From positions 186,001-250,000 of the forward strand of contig CAWDNV010000013.1 in NCBI GenBank assembly GCA_963803735.1: 64,000 nt of DNA. The letters run 5' to 3'. This document shows positions 37,161 through 47,001 of this stretch, one piece after another. The notes below the pieces were generated by a model. It saw only the letters and a program-made list of their open reading frames with translations. It ran no database searches and was not told the DNA's origin. Every line of letters starts with the position of its first letter. The first letter of the stretch is position 1. Source of the DNA: Palsa-189 sp963803735 (GTDB lineage Bacteria; Acidobacteriota; Terriglobia; Acidiferrales; UBA7541). The position numbers were made by a program, and so were the translations under genes.

Positions 37161-38123
37161 CTACTTGCGTTGTTTGCTGTCGACGCCGCTAGCAGGGTCG
37201 CCGTAATCTTTATAATATTGTTCCTCTTCGGATGGTATGCACATCATTTCCACGACGTCGTAATCGGGCGTTTGCAGCCGGAACGGGAATTTGTTCATAG
37301 CGACCCAGGGTTTTGTATACATCTTTGGATCATCGATTGTGACCGTCAACTCCATATTGTTGCGGTCAACGCGATGAAAGCGTTCTTCCACATGCACGCC
37401 ATCGCTCACGGGCCGGCCTGCCTCGTCGAGCCACACCCTTTCGCTGGGCATGGTACCGATCGTATTCACCACCAAAGTACTGTCGTCCACCCACTTGCCA
37501 ACCGAATATCCGTAGTAACGCGGCTCCGGTATGTCCTTGGGGAGTTCACGCCCATCGATCCAAATCACGCGCCATCTTTTCTCAAATTCATACAAGACTG
37601 CGATTTTGTGCTCATCCTGCATGATCTGGGTGTGCCGGATTTGATAGAAGTTGGCGCGCGGGAAGCCCATCGGGTCACAGATATTTCTTGGATCATTACT
37701 GAGCGATTCGAGGACGCGTTCCTCGCCCTCTAACGGTTTATGGGCACGATAGGTTTCCAATCCGAATGCAGTAAAGGGCGGCTCATGCCCGGGGGCGCCG
37801 TCAGACGGCATATCGCGCGGGCCGAACGCCTGAATCCCGTCCCCCGGTCCGCGGGCCGGCTCCCAGGTTCCGGAGATATCGTGGCGCGGAGCAGGCCCGG
37901 GCTTCTCACCCGGCTTCAACGCGTTGGTTACGGGTTTGCCCCAACCATCCCGTAGAAGTTGTCCAGAAGGCGTAACCTGGCCCTTACTAGCATCCGACTC
38001 ATTGCTGGGACCAGCCTGGGCGCGGGACACCGTTGGAAATGTTAGGAATGCGAATAATGCAGTTAGTGAGATCGCCGAAACCACATAACTGCACTTACAA
38101 ACGAATGATTTGGAATTAGACAT
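37161..38123 (-). CDS. Exported CDPxGFPR/TIDDP family protein, copy 1
   Basis: A roughly 320-residue exported protein of unknown function. A signal peptide ends SRAQAG. Family blocks are DGWGKPVTNAL, a GPAPRHDISGTWEPA segment, SNDPRNICDPMGFPR, the beta-rich WIDGRELPKDIPEPRYYGYS, VNTIGTMPSERVWLDEAG, and TIDDPKMYTKPWVA. Two paralogues lie at 38673 and 47276. Start chosen at the ATG at 38123; one at 38162 would overlap the upstream gene's end. Role in substrate binding or modification in the periplasm is an inference from context. Confidence 0.72.
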   Translation of the reverse strand: MSNSKSFVCKCSYVVSAISLTALFAFLTFPTVSRAQAGPSNESDASKGQVTPSGQLLRDGWGKPVTNALKPGEKPGPAPRHDISGTWEPARGPGDGIQAFGPRDMPSDGAPGHEPPFTAFGLETYRAHKPLEGEERVLESLSNDPRNICDPMGFPRANFYQIRHTQIMQDEHKIAVLYEFEKRWRVIWIDGRELPKDIPEPRYYGYSVGKWVDDSTLVVNTIGTMPSERVWLDEAGRPVSDGVHVEERFHRVDRNNMELTVTIDDPKMYTKPWVAMNKFPFRLQTPDYDVVEMMCIPSEEEQYYKDYGDPASGVDSKQRK

Positions 38124-38145
38124 ATGTTGTCTCGATGGCGAGGCC

Positions 38146-38550
38146 TTACTCTTTGTCCCCATCCCCGCCCAGTTGGCTATCCCTCAACATTTTCCCGTCC
38201 GGAAACACGATCCTATTTAGACGGCCGACTGGTCTACCGGATTTAGCGGGCCAAAGGTAGATCGTCACTACGTCACCCGGCTGCAGCGAATTCTTGGTCC
38301 AGCCTAGAACGGTCACTGCCGGTGGACTGCCGATTTCGGCCGCCCAATGTACAACGTTGCCCTTGTCATCTTTTGCGTCGAACATGACGATACAGTGAGG
38401 ATTATTCCAGGCGAATCTCGTCACCGTCACATCTTTCATGGCAACTACGCTGCTTGCGTATGCCGCACTTCCGTGATGTGCGAAGAGTGCACTGGAGCTC
38501 GCCAGAAGGCCCCCAAGCAGGGCTAAGCGGACGAGAAGATTGCCTCTCAT
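38146..38550 (-). CDS. Exported DUF6152-like protein, copy 2 (diverged)
   Basis: A 134-residue protein with a signal peptide ending ALFA, leaving a predicted mature N-terminus of His-His-Gly (H25, H26). The domain keeps NNPHCIVMFDAKDDKGN and a C-terminal block with PAKSGRPVGRLNR. It is clearly more diverged from copies 1 and 3 than those are from each other. It is promoted by TTGACA-N17-TATGTT at 38601-38629, immediately upstream. Confidence 0.7.
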   Translation of the reverse strand: MRGNLLVRLALLGGLLASSSALFAHHGSAAYASSVVAMKDVTVTRFAWNNPHCIVMFDAKDDKGNVVHWAAEIGSPPAVTVLGWTKNSLQPGDVVTIYLWPAKSGRPVGRLNRIVFPDGKMLRDSQLGGDGDKE

Positions 38551-38600
38551 GGCACCTCCGCAACCTGAGCTGAACTCTTACGATGGGTAGCTGGGGCGCA

Positions 38601-38629
38601 AACATATGCCAGCGGGTTTTTGGTGTCAA
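38601..38629 (-). promoter_or_regulatory. Sigma-70-type promoter of the DUF6152 copy 2 gene
   Basis: On the minus strand TTGACA (38624-38629) and TATGTT (38601-38606) are 17 bases apart, about 50 bases upstream of the start. Confidence 0.6.
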
Positions 38630-38672
38630 GCGTGCCAATCACTGTTAGCCTGGGTTCCCCTGGAATGTTTGA

Positions 38673-39503
38673 CTACTTGCCCGAGGTATCTCCGGCGGGA
38701 TCGCCAATGATGCTCAAATATTCTTGCATCAGTGAGGGAACGCAAATCTCTTCGGGCACTTGTTGATCTGGAATCCACTTCAGACGCGAAGTGGTGATCA
38801 CGAAGGGCTTGGTATAAGCCTTCGGATCATCAATCGTGACGGCCACTTCTAGGGTGTTGTGATCCAGGCGCGTATAGCGTTCCTGCACGTGCATATCGAT
38901 GCTATGCGGATGGCCTGCGGTGTCCAGCCAGCTCCTTTCGTCGCTTCCTACCGTGTCCACCACAAAAGTGTAATCTCCCTCCCAACGTCCGATCGAGTAA
39001 CCGTACCAGCGAGGATCAGGTGCATCCGCGGTGCGGCCGCCCACATTCTTGGGAAGCTCGCGGCCATCGGTCCAGATGTCCCGCCAAACTCGATTGAACT
39101 GCGATAGCTGGATCATCCTGCCGGGCATCGGAGCGAAAGCGAATCCCCTGGTTTGGTAAACCAGGTCGCGCGGGAAGCCCAGCGGATCGCAGTACTTCAT
39201 GGGATCATTAGATTCTGCCTCGGAATACTGTGAATGGCTCTTATGCGTCCGAAACCGCTCCTCTCCCCACGCTGTCATGGCAGGCACCGGGTTCTCTTTG
39301 GGACTCGCCGGCCCTGCCCAAAAGCCGGTTATGTCCCGACGGGGAGCAGGTCCCCCGCTCCCGTTCTTGGAGAGTTGATCGACGACTGTTTTTCCCTGGT
39401 CCGCGCGGATAGGCTTATTCGGCTCGCGCGTTTGGGCGGACACATAGGAGGAAAACAATAGAATGCCGAGACCAAAGAAGCAGCCTTTCCGCACAGTTCC
39501 CAT
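38673..39503 (-). CDS. Exported CDPxGFPR/TIDDP family protein, copy 2
   Basis: A 276-residue diverged paralogue of the proteins at 37161 and 47276. It keeps SNDPMKYCDPLGFPR, RWYGYSIGRWEGDYTFVVDT, SWLDTAGHPHS, and TIDDPKAYTKPFV, but the N-terminal region and length differ. A signal peptide precedes QTREPNK. I chose the ATG at 39503, close to an AGGT site; upstream in-frame codons run back to 39617. It lies just downstream of the first receptor. Confidence 0.7.
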   Translation of the reverse strand: MGTVRKGCFFGLGILLFSSYVSAQTREPNKPIRADQGKTVVDQLSKNGSGGPAPRRDITGFWAGPASPKENPVPAMTAWGEERFRTHKSHSQYSEAESNDPMKYCDPLGFPRDLVYQTRGFAFAPMPGRMIQLSQFNRVWRDIWTDGRELPKNVGGRTADAPDPRWYGYSIGRWEGDYTFVVDTVGSDERSWLDTAGHPHSIDMHVQERYTRLDHNTLEVAVTIDDPKAYTKPFVITTSRLKWIPDQQVPEEICVPSLMQEYLSIIGDPAGDTSGK

Positions 39504-39627
39504 TTCGATACCTAGCATAGATCCCGATAGACAGAAGTGAACAGCACTGCCCCAGGATGGAGTCCTCGTGAATTTTGCGCCCGCACGACCCAGACGCGCG
39601 GGCGCCACGCCAAGCATCCATCTTGTC

Positions 39628-42600
39628 TTAGAAGAGCAGTTTCAGTCCCAACTGCATCGCGCGGGCGCCTCCGGTTCCGAGCAACGGGTTCTGTCCAGCG
39701 CTGTCGGGCGTTGTGGCTGAATCGCCGATACTCCCTTGCCTAATATTGCCGGCGCCCGGATTCGCCAGAATCGAGTGATTCAGGATGTTGAAGACTTCCA
39801 CGCGGAACTGAGCCGTAAGCCTTTCTTTTACCGTAAAGTTCTTGAACAAGGAAAAGTCCCAGTCGCGGAAGCCATTGTCGCGGAAGAGATTACGCGCGGC
39901 GGTTCCATACGTGCCGGTTTGCGGCGCGATGAGCACCGAATTGCCCTGCGCAAAACAACCGAGCGTCGCCAGATTGCCGCCGGGCCCGGCCGTACCGATC
40001 GCCGTGGCCTCTTGCGTGCACATAGCAGGCATATTGGCGCTACCGCCGGCATAGAAAGGAATCTGGTTTTTACCCGTGGTGAAATCGCTCGGATTTCCAA
40101 AGAAGTCCCACCGGTCCGACTTCTTGTCTCCGGATTTGCTGATGTCACCGGTATCGACCGGATTCCACGGCAACCCGCTCTGGATCAGCACGGCCGAGTT
40201 AACCACCCATCCCTCGAGCATCTGGCCATACCCTTTTCTTCCAGGAATGGCATAATTCAGCGTGAAAGAGAAGTGATGCCGCTGGTCGAAATCCGAATTG
40301 CCATAGTCTAGATTCGGCTGCAGATTGTTCTGCGGAGTATGGATGCCGCGAGCTGTGGAGTAGTCGTCCAGGGAATGGCTATAGGTGTAAGCGCCCACAA
40401 AACCGAGCCCGTGATAAGCGCGCGCGGTGAATGTTGTTTGCACCGCGTTGTAACTGGACCGGTCAATGTTCGACAGCCAGTTTATAAACTGCAGGTAGGG
40501 AAACTGGGCGTAATATGGGCGGTGTGTGATGCATTCGTCATGAATAGTAGTCTTGCAAGGTTTCGTTCCGGCCACGTTTTCCAACGGGTTTGCCGGATCG
40601 ATGGCATTGATGTCCTGAACACCGATCAGATTGTTGCTGTGATCGCCGATATAGTTCACTTCCCACGTAAAGTTGTTGGTTAGTGTGCGCTGAATGCCCA
40701 GGGTCCAAGTCTCCACCCGGGGCGGAACGGCATTCCTGTCGATGGCGGTGATGTTGCATGGGCTCGGGTGCTTGACGCCAGCGACAGTGAGTCCATCGCC
40801 GCATGAGAACCCCGAGGACGAGCCGAATGTCCCGGCAGGAAAGATTGGTCCGGCAGTAGACCAGTCGAGATTGGCGCTCCCGAAACTAAGAGAAGCTGTT
40901 CCAATTCCACCGCTTGTCAACGGGTCGAGCGGCGCTGCCTTCCCATTGGCCCCGGTGCTGTAGGCCGTGGGAATCGCAGTGAGGCCCGAAGATTTGCCCG
41001 GAATTTGAGTTTGATCCACCAGCGCGGCGGCAACCAGGTCTACGTAATAAACTCCTCCGCCAGCCCGCACTACGGTCTTCCCCTTCCCGCCAATATCCCA
41101 GGCGATGCCGAGTCGCGGAGAGAAGTCCTTGTGATAACCGTTGTAGGCCGAGTTGACGTTCACCCCAACCTGCTCGAAGCCCACGGTCGGATCCCAGTTG
41201 CCAATCAAATTATTGGCATCTCGCATAACCGTAAAGTACTCATACCGCAGGCCGTAGTTCAGGGTCACATGCGGCAGTAGATGCCAACTGTCCTCAAAGA
41301 AACCGGAATAGTCTTCCTGCCTCAGGTGGCGAAGCGGGTTGCCATTGAGTACTACACCGCCACTCGAGCTGTCGGGGAGCCCGGCGAGAAAATCCTCCAA
41401 GGGGCTAGAGTTCGCAAAAGCATTACCACCGGTTGTGAAATTGAATAAGCCCCTGCCTGCGGTATGGTTGCCCAAGTACGGCCTGAGGAACAGCGTCTCC
41501 GCGCCAAACTTGAAGGCATGCTTGCCGCGCAAGAAGGAGACGTGATCCACAACATCATAGTCTTTGCTCGGGCCATAGTCTTTCGGCAGATTTTGATCGC
41601 CGCCCAGTTGCGAGAAATCACCCACTTGAATCGTTGGGAAGCCGCCCAGTTGCGCATCCGTCACGCCCGTGTTGATGCCATAAGTGCTCAGAGGCGTGGC
41701 GATGTCGGCCACGTGATCGAGGCGCTGATGCTGATTCCAGCCGAACCGCAGATCGTTTACCCAAGTGGAATTCGGGGTCCAGGTCCAGCTCATGGTGACG
41801 AATTGGGCCCGGAGCCGTGCAGTGTCCCTGAACTGGGACTGCGTGATTCCCGGGGCTGTTATGCTCTCCGCGGTAGTGGAACCGTTCCCGAGAAAGTACG
41901 ATCCAGCGATTGTATGATGATCGCTTAGATGGTAATCGATCTTACCGAGAACATTGTAAATGCTGACCACATTGGGGAAGCCATAGGATTGACTGCTGGT
42001 GGGTCCGTTGTTTGTCCCAAAAAGCGGCAGTAGGTTCAGGCTGAGCGGGCTGAGCGGGACTCCATTGTTTTTCAAGTCCGCTTCGGCGGCAGGAATACTC
42101 TGAGTGACGTCCCCGGTGTTCGCTGAAGTCGGTGCGAAGACGGGATAGCTCCCCGACACATTGTAAGTTTGCCGCTCGAATGCGCCGAAGTAGAAGAGTT
42201 GATCCTTTAGGATCGGCCCGCCCACCGTGCCGCCCCACTGCTCCAGTTCCGCGGGCTGTTTGGGCGACGGGGGGTTGCCCCACTCCGACGAGTCGAACTT
42301 ATCCGAGCGCCCGAAGGCGAACGCCGTGCCGTGAATCGTGTTGGTACCTGACTTGAGTCCGACGTTTATGACCGCGCCGGGCCTCTTGCCGAATTCCGCC
42401 GGCGAATTGGTTTGAACGTTGACCTCCTGAATCGCGTCAATGGGCACAAACGTGGCAGCGTCCCCGACGGGCAGCGTCGAATTGATGATGCTCTGCCCGG
42501 TGAATGGCTCGTCGTTATCCAACCCCTCGACATAGTAATTGTTGTCTTCGGGGCGGAGTCCATTGGTCGACGTGGTCAGCGTTCCGCCGCCGGGTTTGAT

Positions 42601-43125
42601 CGTCACGCCTGGACGGAGTTGCAGCAAATTCTGGTAATTGCGGCCATTCAGGGGAATATCAACGATGTTCTCAGTGTTGATCGTTCCCGTGACCGTGGCG
42701 CTGGTGGTATCCAGCAGCGGAGTGGTCTCTGACACTGTCACCGTCTGCGTGACCTGACCGGGTGTCAACTGCGCGTCGATGCGGTCGTCCTTGCCGACCT
42801 CCAATTCGATGTTCAGGCGCTCAAAGGCTTCGAAGCCCGCAGTTGAGACGCGAACCGAATATTTGCCCGGATTCAAGTTGGGCGCGTCGTATTCTCCCGC
42901 CCCATCCGTGACCAGATTTCGCGCCACGCCCGTCTCGGTGTTCGTCACGACGACAGCGGCGCCCGCGATCACGCCTCCCGTTTGGTCCGTAACAGTGCCC
43001 AGGATGCGGCCTGTATTAATTTGAGCGGATAGTGAGAAACAGATCAGAAATGCCGCTGAAACGACACCCCAAAACTTCGACAGGACACCCATACCCTGCG
43101 CGCTGTAATTCGGTTTTGCAGACAT
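39628..43125 (-). CDS. Oar-like TonB-dependent outer-membrane receptor, copy 1
   Basis: An 1165-residue receptor. A signal peptide (about 1-34) is followed by a carboxypeptidase-regulatory-like beta-sandwich (INTGRILGTVTDQTGG to about residue 115), a plug domain with SETTPLLDTTSATVTGTI and NGRNYQNLLQLRPGV, and a large beta barrel ending GLKLLF with terminal Phe. The ATG at 43125 is set by AAGGAG at 8-base spacing; an upstream GTG at 43131 is less likely. Such receptors import substrates with TonB-ExbB-ExbD, which are not encoded here. A 1168-residue paralogue lies upstream at 43495. Confidence 0.92.
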   Translation of the reverse strand: MSAKPNYSAQGMGVLSKFWGVVSAAFLICFSLSAQINTGRILGTVTDQTGGVIAGAAVVVTNTETGVARNLVTDGAGEYDAPNLNPGKYSVRVSTAGFEAFERLNIELEVGKDDRIDAQLTPGQVTQTVTVSETTPLLDTTSATVTGTINTENIVDIPLNGRNYQNLLQLRPGVTIKPGGGTLTTSTNGLRPEDNNYYVEGLDNDEPFTGQSIINSTLPVGDAATFVPIDAIQEVNVQTNSPAEFGKRPGAVINVGLKSGTNTIHGTAFAFGRSDKFDSSEWGNPPSPKQPAELEQWGGTVGGPILKDQLFYFGAFERQTYNVSGSYPVFAPTSANTGDVTQSIPAAEADLKNNGVPLSPLSLNLLPLFGTNNGPTSSQSYGFPNVVSIYNVLGKIDYHLSDHHTIAGSYFLGNGSTTAESITAPGITQSQFRDTARLRAQFVTMSWTWTPNSTWVNDLRFGWNQHQRLDHVADIATPLSTYGINTGVTDAQLGGFPTIQVGDFSQLGGDQNLPKDYGPSKDYDVVDHVSFLRGKHAFKFGAETLFLRPYLGNHTAGRGLFNFTTGGNAFANSSPLEDFLAGLPDSSSGGVVLNGNPLRHLRQEDYSGFFEDSWHLLPHVTLNYGLRYEYFTVMRDANNLIGNWDPTVGFEQVGVNVNSAYNGYHKDFSPRLGIAWDIGGKGKTVVRAGGGVYYVDLVAAALVDQTQIPGKSSGLTAIPTAYSTGANGKAAPLDPLTSGGIGTASLSFGSANLDWSTAGPIFPAGTFGSSSGFSCGDGLTVAGVKHPSPCNITAIDRNAVPPRVETWTLGIQRTLTNNFTWEVNYIGDHSNNLIGVQDINAIDPANPLENVAGTKPCKTTIHDECITHRPYYAQFPYLQFINWLSNIDRSSYNAVQTTFTARAYHGLGFVGAYTYSHSLDDYSTARGIHTPQNNLQPNLDYGNSDFDQRHHFSFTLNYAIPGRKGYGQMLEGWVVNSAVLIQSGLPWNPVDTGDISKSGDKKSDRWDFFGNPSDFTTGKNQIPFYAGGSANMPAMCTQEATAIGTAGPGGNLATLGCFAQGNSVLIAPQTGTYGTAARNLFRDNGFRDWDFSLFKNFTVKERLTAQFRVEVFNILNHSILANPGAGNIRQGSIGDSATTPDSAGQNPLLGTGGARAMQLGLKLLF

Positions 43126-43188
43126 GCACACACTCCTTGTTCGGATGCTCTAGCTTTTGGGACGAATTCCCACCCCGAGAATGTGAGG

Positions 43189-43218
43189 CATATAGCACTA
43201 ACAACTCCTGCATGTCAA
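43189..43218 (-). promoter_or_regulatory. Promoter of receptor copy 1
   Basis: On the minus strand TTGACA (43213-43218) and TATATG (43189-43194) are 18 bases apart. The same architecture and the flanking text GTTAGTG...TATATGCCTC recur before receptor copy 2. Confidence 0.75.
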
Positions 43219-43242
43219 CCTTGGAATAGGTTGCCGCAGTGG

Positions 43243-43410
43243 CCGGCGGATGCGGCAGACGAATTGGCGTTGGCTCTTTGCCACATTCGAATTACCGAAG
43301 CGAAAGAGGGCAGTGCAAGATGCTACGCCCCGCCCGCCTCAGCCACTTTGGTAAGAGGAAACAAACAGCATCGGTTCAAGGACAACGTGAGCTGGATTCA
43401 ACAGAAGTGA
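43243..43410 (+). pseudogene. ruvC: 3' fragment of a second ruvC
   Basis: About 168 bases, in one frame to a TGA at 43408-43410, encode PADAADELALALCHIRITEAKEG, and further diverged text ending NVSWIQQK. The first 66 bases are 92% identical to 36287-36352 of ruvC, and the final part resembles the ruvC C-terminus more loosely. No other part of ruvC is present upstream; the promoter of receptor copy 1 begins about 25 bases before it. This is a fragment, not a functional resolvase. Confidence 0.8.
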
Positions 43411-43420
43411 ATGAAGGATG

Positions 43421-43450
43421 CGGACCGATAGCGCTTTCGCCATCGGTCCG
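43421..43450. terminator. Hairpin between receptor copy 2 and the ruvC fragment
   Basis: CGGACCGAT (43421-43429) pairs with ATCGGTCCG (43442-43450). There is no clear T run on either side, so terminator function is uncertain. It lies 45 bases downstream of the stop of receptor copy 2 (minus strand). Confidence 0.4.
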
Positions 43451-43494
43451 TTCGCTGCCTAGAGTGAATTTCGGAGACTGCCTAACTTCCGGTT

Positions 43495-46400
43495 CTAGAA
43501 AAGAAGCTTCAATCCGAGCTGGATGGCCCGGGCGCCTCCGGTTCCGAGAATGGGGTTGGTCGCCGCCTGGTCGGGCGTCTCGCAACCACACAGAACCTGT
43601 CCCGAAGGATCATTGAGGCTGGACACGCCCGGATTCGCGAGAATCGTGTGATTCAAAATGTTAAAAAATTCGGCGCGGAACTGAGCCGTAAACCGTTCTT
43701 TTACCTTCCAATTCTTGAACAGCGAAAAATCCCAATCGCGGAAGCCAGAGTCGCGGAAGATATTGCGCCCCGCGGTCCCAAAGGTTCCAAGAGGTGGAGG
43801 AGCTAACACGGAACCGCCCTGGACGAAACAACCGTAAGTACCGAGTTCGGCTGCGGAGGCATGGGCCAGACATGCCGCGTTGCTGGAGGCAAGCGTCGCG
43901 TTAGTTGGGTCCGGGCCCGTGCTGGGATCCGGCTTGAAGAATGGAATCGGGTTGGCCCCGCTCTTGAAGTCGTTGGGATTGCCAAAGAAATCCCAGCGGT
44001 CTTGAAACGTGCCAGTTTGGCTGATGTCATCATTTGTATCGATCGCCGTCCACGGTAATCCGCTCTGGAGTACCACTGCTGAATTAACTCTCCAGCCCTC
44101 TAGAAGCTGTCCCCACGATTTCTTCCCGGGGATGTCATAGCCTAGGGAGATCGAAAGATGATGCCGAAGATCGTAGTCCGAATTCCCATAGTCCTGTTTG
44201 AAATGCAGGCTATCCTGCGGAAGACTCATGTTGTACAGCGACGACGAGTCGTCCAACGCATGACTGTAGGTGTAACCGATTAAAAAGCTAAGGCCGTGGT
44301 AGCCCCTGCCTGTTAGCGTTGTCTGCAGGCCGTTGTAATTAGAGGTATAGACGTTCGTCAGATAGTCGATATAGGCCAAGTAGGGAAACTGTGATCCGTA
44401 TGGGCGATCGGAGACGAGTTCACAGTGGCTTGCGCATGATGGGTTGTTTGGGTCTGGCACAAGTTCGCCGGGTGATTGCGGGTTGATCTGGTTGAGCTCC
44501 AGAATACCCGGCAAGCCGCTGCCGTGATTACCGATATAGTTCACTTCCAAGGTAAGGTTGCTAGTAAAAGAGTGTTGGATGCTGAGATTCCAACTGTCGA
44601 CTTGCGGTTGAGTGAGATTTCGATTCATGGCCAGGATGCTGCACGGCGCCGGGTTCGCACCTTCGCCATTACCGCACTGAAAGGCGCCCGTCGAGGCTGC
44701 AGGTAAAACAGGTCCCGCTAAACTCCAGTTGAGCGCCGAACCGGGAATCTTAACGGTGGTGGATCCAATACCGCTTGTCGGATTTACCGCCGGAAGCTGA
44801 GTTCCATCCGGCAGAACCAGAGTGTAGAGAGTAGGGATGGAAGTGATACCAGGCTGATGCCCAGGAAGGCTAACGTTGGAAATCAGGCCGCCCGCAATGA
44901 GGTCGACATAATAGATCCCGCCGCCGGCGCGAATGACGGTCGTGCCCTTTCCGCCGAGGTCCCAGGCCACGCCAACACGCGGAGAGATGTCCTTGTGATA
45001 GCCGTTGTAGGCAGATTTGATGTTAACGCCCACCTGCTCGAGTCCCACTTGCGGTTCCCAATTGCCGATCAGATTGTTTATCTCAGAGAGGGGAGTGAAG
45101 TACTCGTAACGCAGACCCATGTTCAGGGTCACGTTTGACTTGATGCGCCAAACATCCTCAAAAAAGCCGGAATAGTCCCACTGGGTTAAAACCCGAGCGG
45201 CGTTGCCTTCAAGCAGGTTGGCGCGATGAGGAACGCCAGCGAGAAAAGCCTCCAAGGCGGTCGAATTGGAGATCGAAGGAACGTCACCATCCTGGAAGAA
45301 AAACACGCCCCTACCCGAGGAAAAGGAGCCGTAAGGAGCGTGGTAGTAAAGGGCCTCGCCGCCAAACTTGAAGGCGTGCTTGCCGCGCAAAAAGGAAACA
45401 TGATCCACGAGATCGTAAACGGAACTGGGGCCAAGTCCCTTTGGCAAATTATTATCGCCACCTAGTTGCGAGAAGCCGCCAACATTAATCGTTGGGAAGC
45501 CACCCAAAATTGGATTGGTTATGCCCGTGTTTATCCCGTAACTTGCAGCAGTGGACTGGTTGTCAAAGGTTTTAACGCCGCGGTGATGGTGATCCCAGCC
45601 GAAGCGGAGATCGTTTACCCAAGTGGAATTCGGAGTCCAAGTCCAGCTCGTGGTGACAAACTCGGCCCGCAGTGTTCCGAGGCTCCGGAACTGGGGCTGA
45701 GTGATTACGGTGTCCTCGGCGGTTGAGGTACCGTTCCCAAAGAAATACGAACCGGCGATCGTGTGATGGTCGCTAGCGTGGTAATCCACCTTGCCCACTA
45801 CGTTGTAGCTGCTGACAATGTTGGGAAAACCAAGAGCCACACCACTACTATTCGAACTATTTGACCCGTACAGCGGCAGCAATTTTAGGCTGAGCGCGTT
45901 GGGAGTGAAGATGCCTCCCGGTCCGCAGAAAGCTTGACCTGGAGTCGCAATGCACGACGCTGCTAGGGCTGCCTCAGCATCCGGAACGCTAACGCTGGGA
46001 TCTCCGACAGACGCCGTAGTCGGGGTCTTTGCCGAAAAAGCATTTCCGACGGTATAGGACTGCCGCTCGAATCCAGCATAGTAAAAGAGTTTGTTCTTGA
46101 CGATAGGTCCGCCAACCGTGCCTCCCCATTGTTCCATTTCTACCGGAGAAGAAGGCGGCGTTACTGGATACACGAAATCTCGGGCATCAAAGGCCTGATC
46201 CCGCCCGAAAGCGTACGCGGTGCCGTGAATGCTGTTCGTGCCAGACTTGATACCAACATTGATAATAGATCCAGGCCGGCGTCCGAATTCCGCCGGAGCA
46301 TTGGTCTCGACGTTGACCTCCTGGATGGCATCTACGGGAAGAATCGTGGCGGCGTCACCGGATGGGAGCGTCGAATTTACGATGCTTTGGCCCGTAAAGG

Positions 46401-47001
46401 GTTCAGCGTTATCCAATCCCTCGATAAAATAGTTGTTATCTTCGGGGCGCAGCCCGTTCGTGGATGTCGTGAGAGTTCCGCCGCCCGGGCGGAGAATCAC
46501 GCCCGGACGGAGCACCAGCAAATTCTGGTAGTTGCGGCCGTTCAAGGGCAGATCGAGGATGGTGGAGGTGTCGAGGGTTCCGGCGATCGTGGCGCTTGTG
46601 CTGTCCAGCAGCGGCACCGCCTCTTTCACTTCGATTGTCTGCGTGATCTGACCGGGGGTGAGCTGGGCGTCAATGCGCGCATCTTTGCCGATTTCCAGCA
46701 AAATGTTCTGGCGCTCGAACGCCTGGAATCCGTTAGCCGTCACGCGAACGGTGTATGTACCCGGATTCAAGTTGGGAGCGAGGTATTCTCCAGCGCCGTC
46801 CGTCACTAGATTTCTTGCCACGCCGGTTTGCGAGTTCGTGACCGCCACCATAGCGCCGGCGACGACGCCTCCAGATTGATCCGTGACGGTTCCCAGAATG
46901 CGGCCCGTATTCACTTGCGCGGACAGCGACAAACAGACTAGAAAGACCGCCGAAGCGGACGCACAAAATTCTTGTAAAAATCCACTCACTACGCGAGCCA
47001 T
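43495..47001 (-). CDS. Oar-like TonB-dependent outer-membrane receptor, copy 2
   Basis: A receptor of 1168 residues as written. A signal segment, a regulatory-like domain (VNTGRILGTVTDQSGG), a plug (NGRNYQNLLVLRPGV) and a barrel ending GLKLLF are all shared with copy 1. The ATG at 47001 has no ribosome site. The well-placed site AAGGAG lies before an ATG at 47020, which would read MSVKAN and then be out of frame by one base; receptor copy 1 starts MSAKPN in the matching place. One extra base at about 47000-47002 is therefore likely, giving a slightly longer N-terminus. Confidence 0.9.
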   Translation of the reverse strand: MARVVSGFLQEFCASASAVFLVCLSLSAQVNTGRILGTVTDQSGGVVAGAMVAVTNSQTGVARNLVTDGAGEYLAPNLNPGTYTVRVTANGFQAFERQNILLEIGKDARIDAQLTPGQITQTIEVKEAVPLLDSTSATIAGTLDTSTILDLPLNGRNYQNLLVLRPGVILRPGGGTLTTSTNGLRPEDNNYFIEGLDNAEPFTGQSIVNSTLPSGDAATILPVDAIQEVNVETNAPAEFGRRPGSIINVGIKSGTNSIHGTAYAFGRDQAFDARDFVYPVTPPSSPVEMEQWGGTVGGPIVKNKLFYYAGFERQSYTVGNAFSAKTPTTASVGDPSVSVPDAEAALAASCIATPGQAFCGPGGIFTPNALSLKLLPLYGSNSSNSSGVALGFPNIVSSYNVVGKVDYHASDHHTIAGSYFFGNGTSTAEDTVITQPQFRSLGTLRAEFVTTSWTWTPNSTWVNDLRFGWDHHHRGVKTFDNQSTAASYGINTGITNPILGGFPTINVGGFSQLGGDNNLPKGLGPSSVYDLVDHVSFLRGKHAFKFGGEALYYHAPYGSFSSGRGVFFFQDGDVPSISNSTALEAFLAGVPHRANLLEGNAARVLTQWDYSGFFEDVWRIKSNVTLNMGLRYEYFTPLSEINNLIGNWEPQVGLEQVGVNIKSAYNGYHKDISPRVGVAWDLGGKGTTVIRAGGGIYYVDLIAGGLISNVSLPGHQPGITSIPTLYTLVLPDGTQLPAVNPTSGIGSTTVKIPGSALNWSLAGPVLPAASTGAFQCGNGEGANPAPCSILAMNRNLTQPQVDSWNLSIQHSFTSNLTLEVNYIGNHGSGLPGILELNQINPQSPGELVPDPNNPSCASHCELVSDRPYGSQFPYLAYIDYLTNVYTSNYNGLQTTLTGRGYHGLSFLIGYTYSHALDDSSSLYNMSLPQDSLHFKQDYGNSDYDLRHHLSISLGYDIPGKKSWGQLLEGWRVNSAVVLQSGLPWTAIDTNDDISQTGTFQDRWDFFGNPNDFKSGANPIPFFKPDPSTGPDPTNATLASSNAACLAHASAAELGTYGCFVQGGSVLAPPPLGTFGTAGRNIFRDSGFRDWDFSLFKNWKVKERFTAQFRAEFFNILNHTILANPGVSSLNDPSGQVLCGCETPDQAATNPILGTGGARAIQLGLKLLF

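Noticed and set aside
40000..46900. Many long plus-strand ORFs under the two receptor genes
   Set aside because: They are antisense shadows of high-GC coding DNA; none has a ribosome site or family motif.
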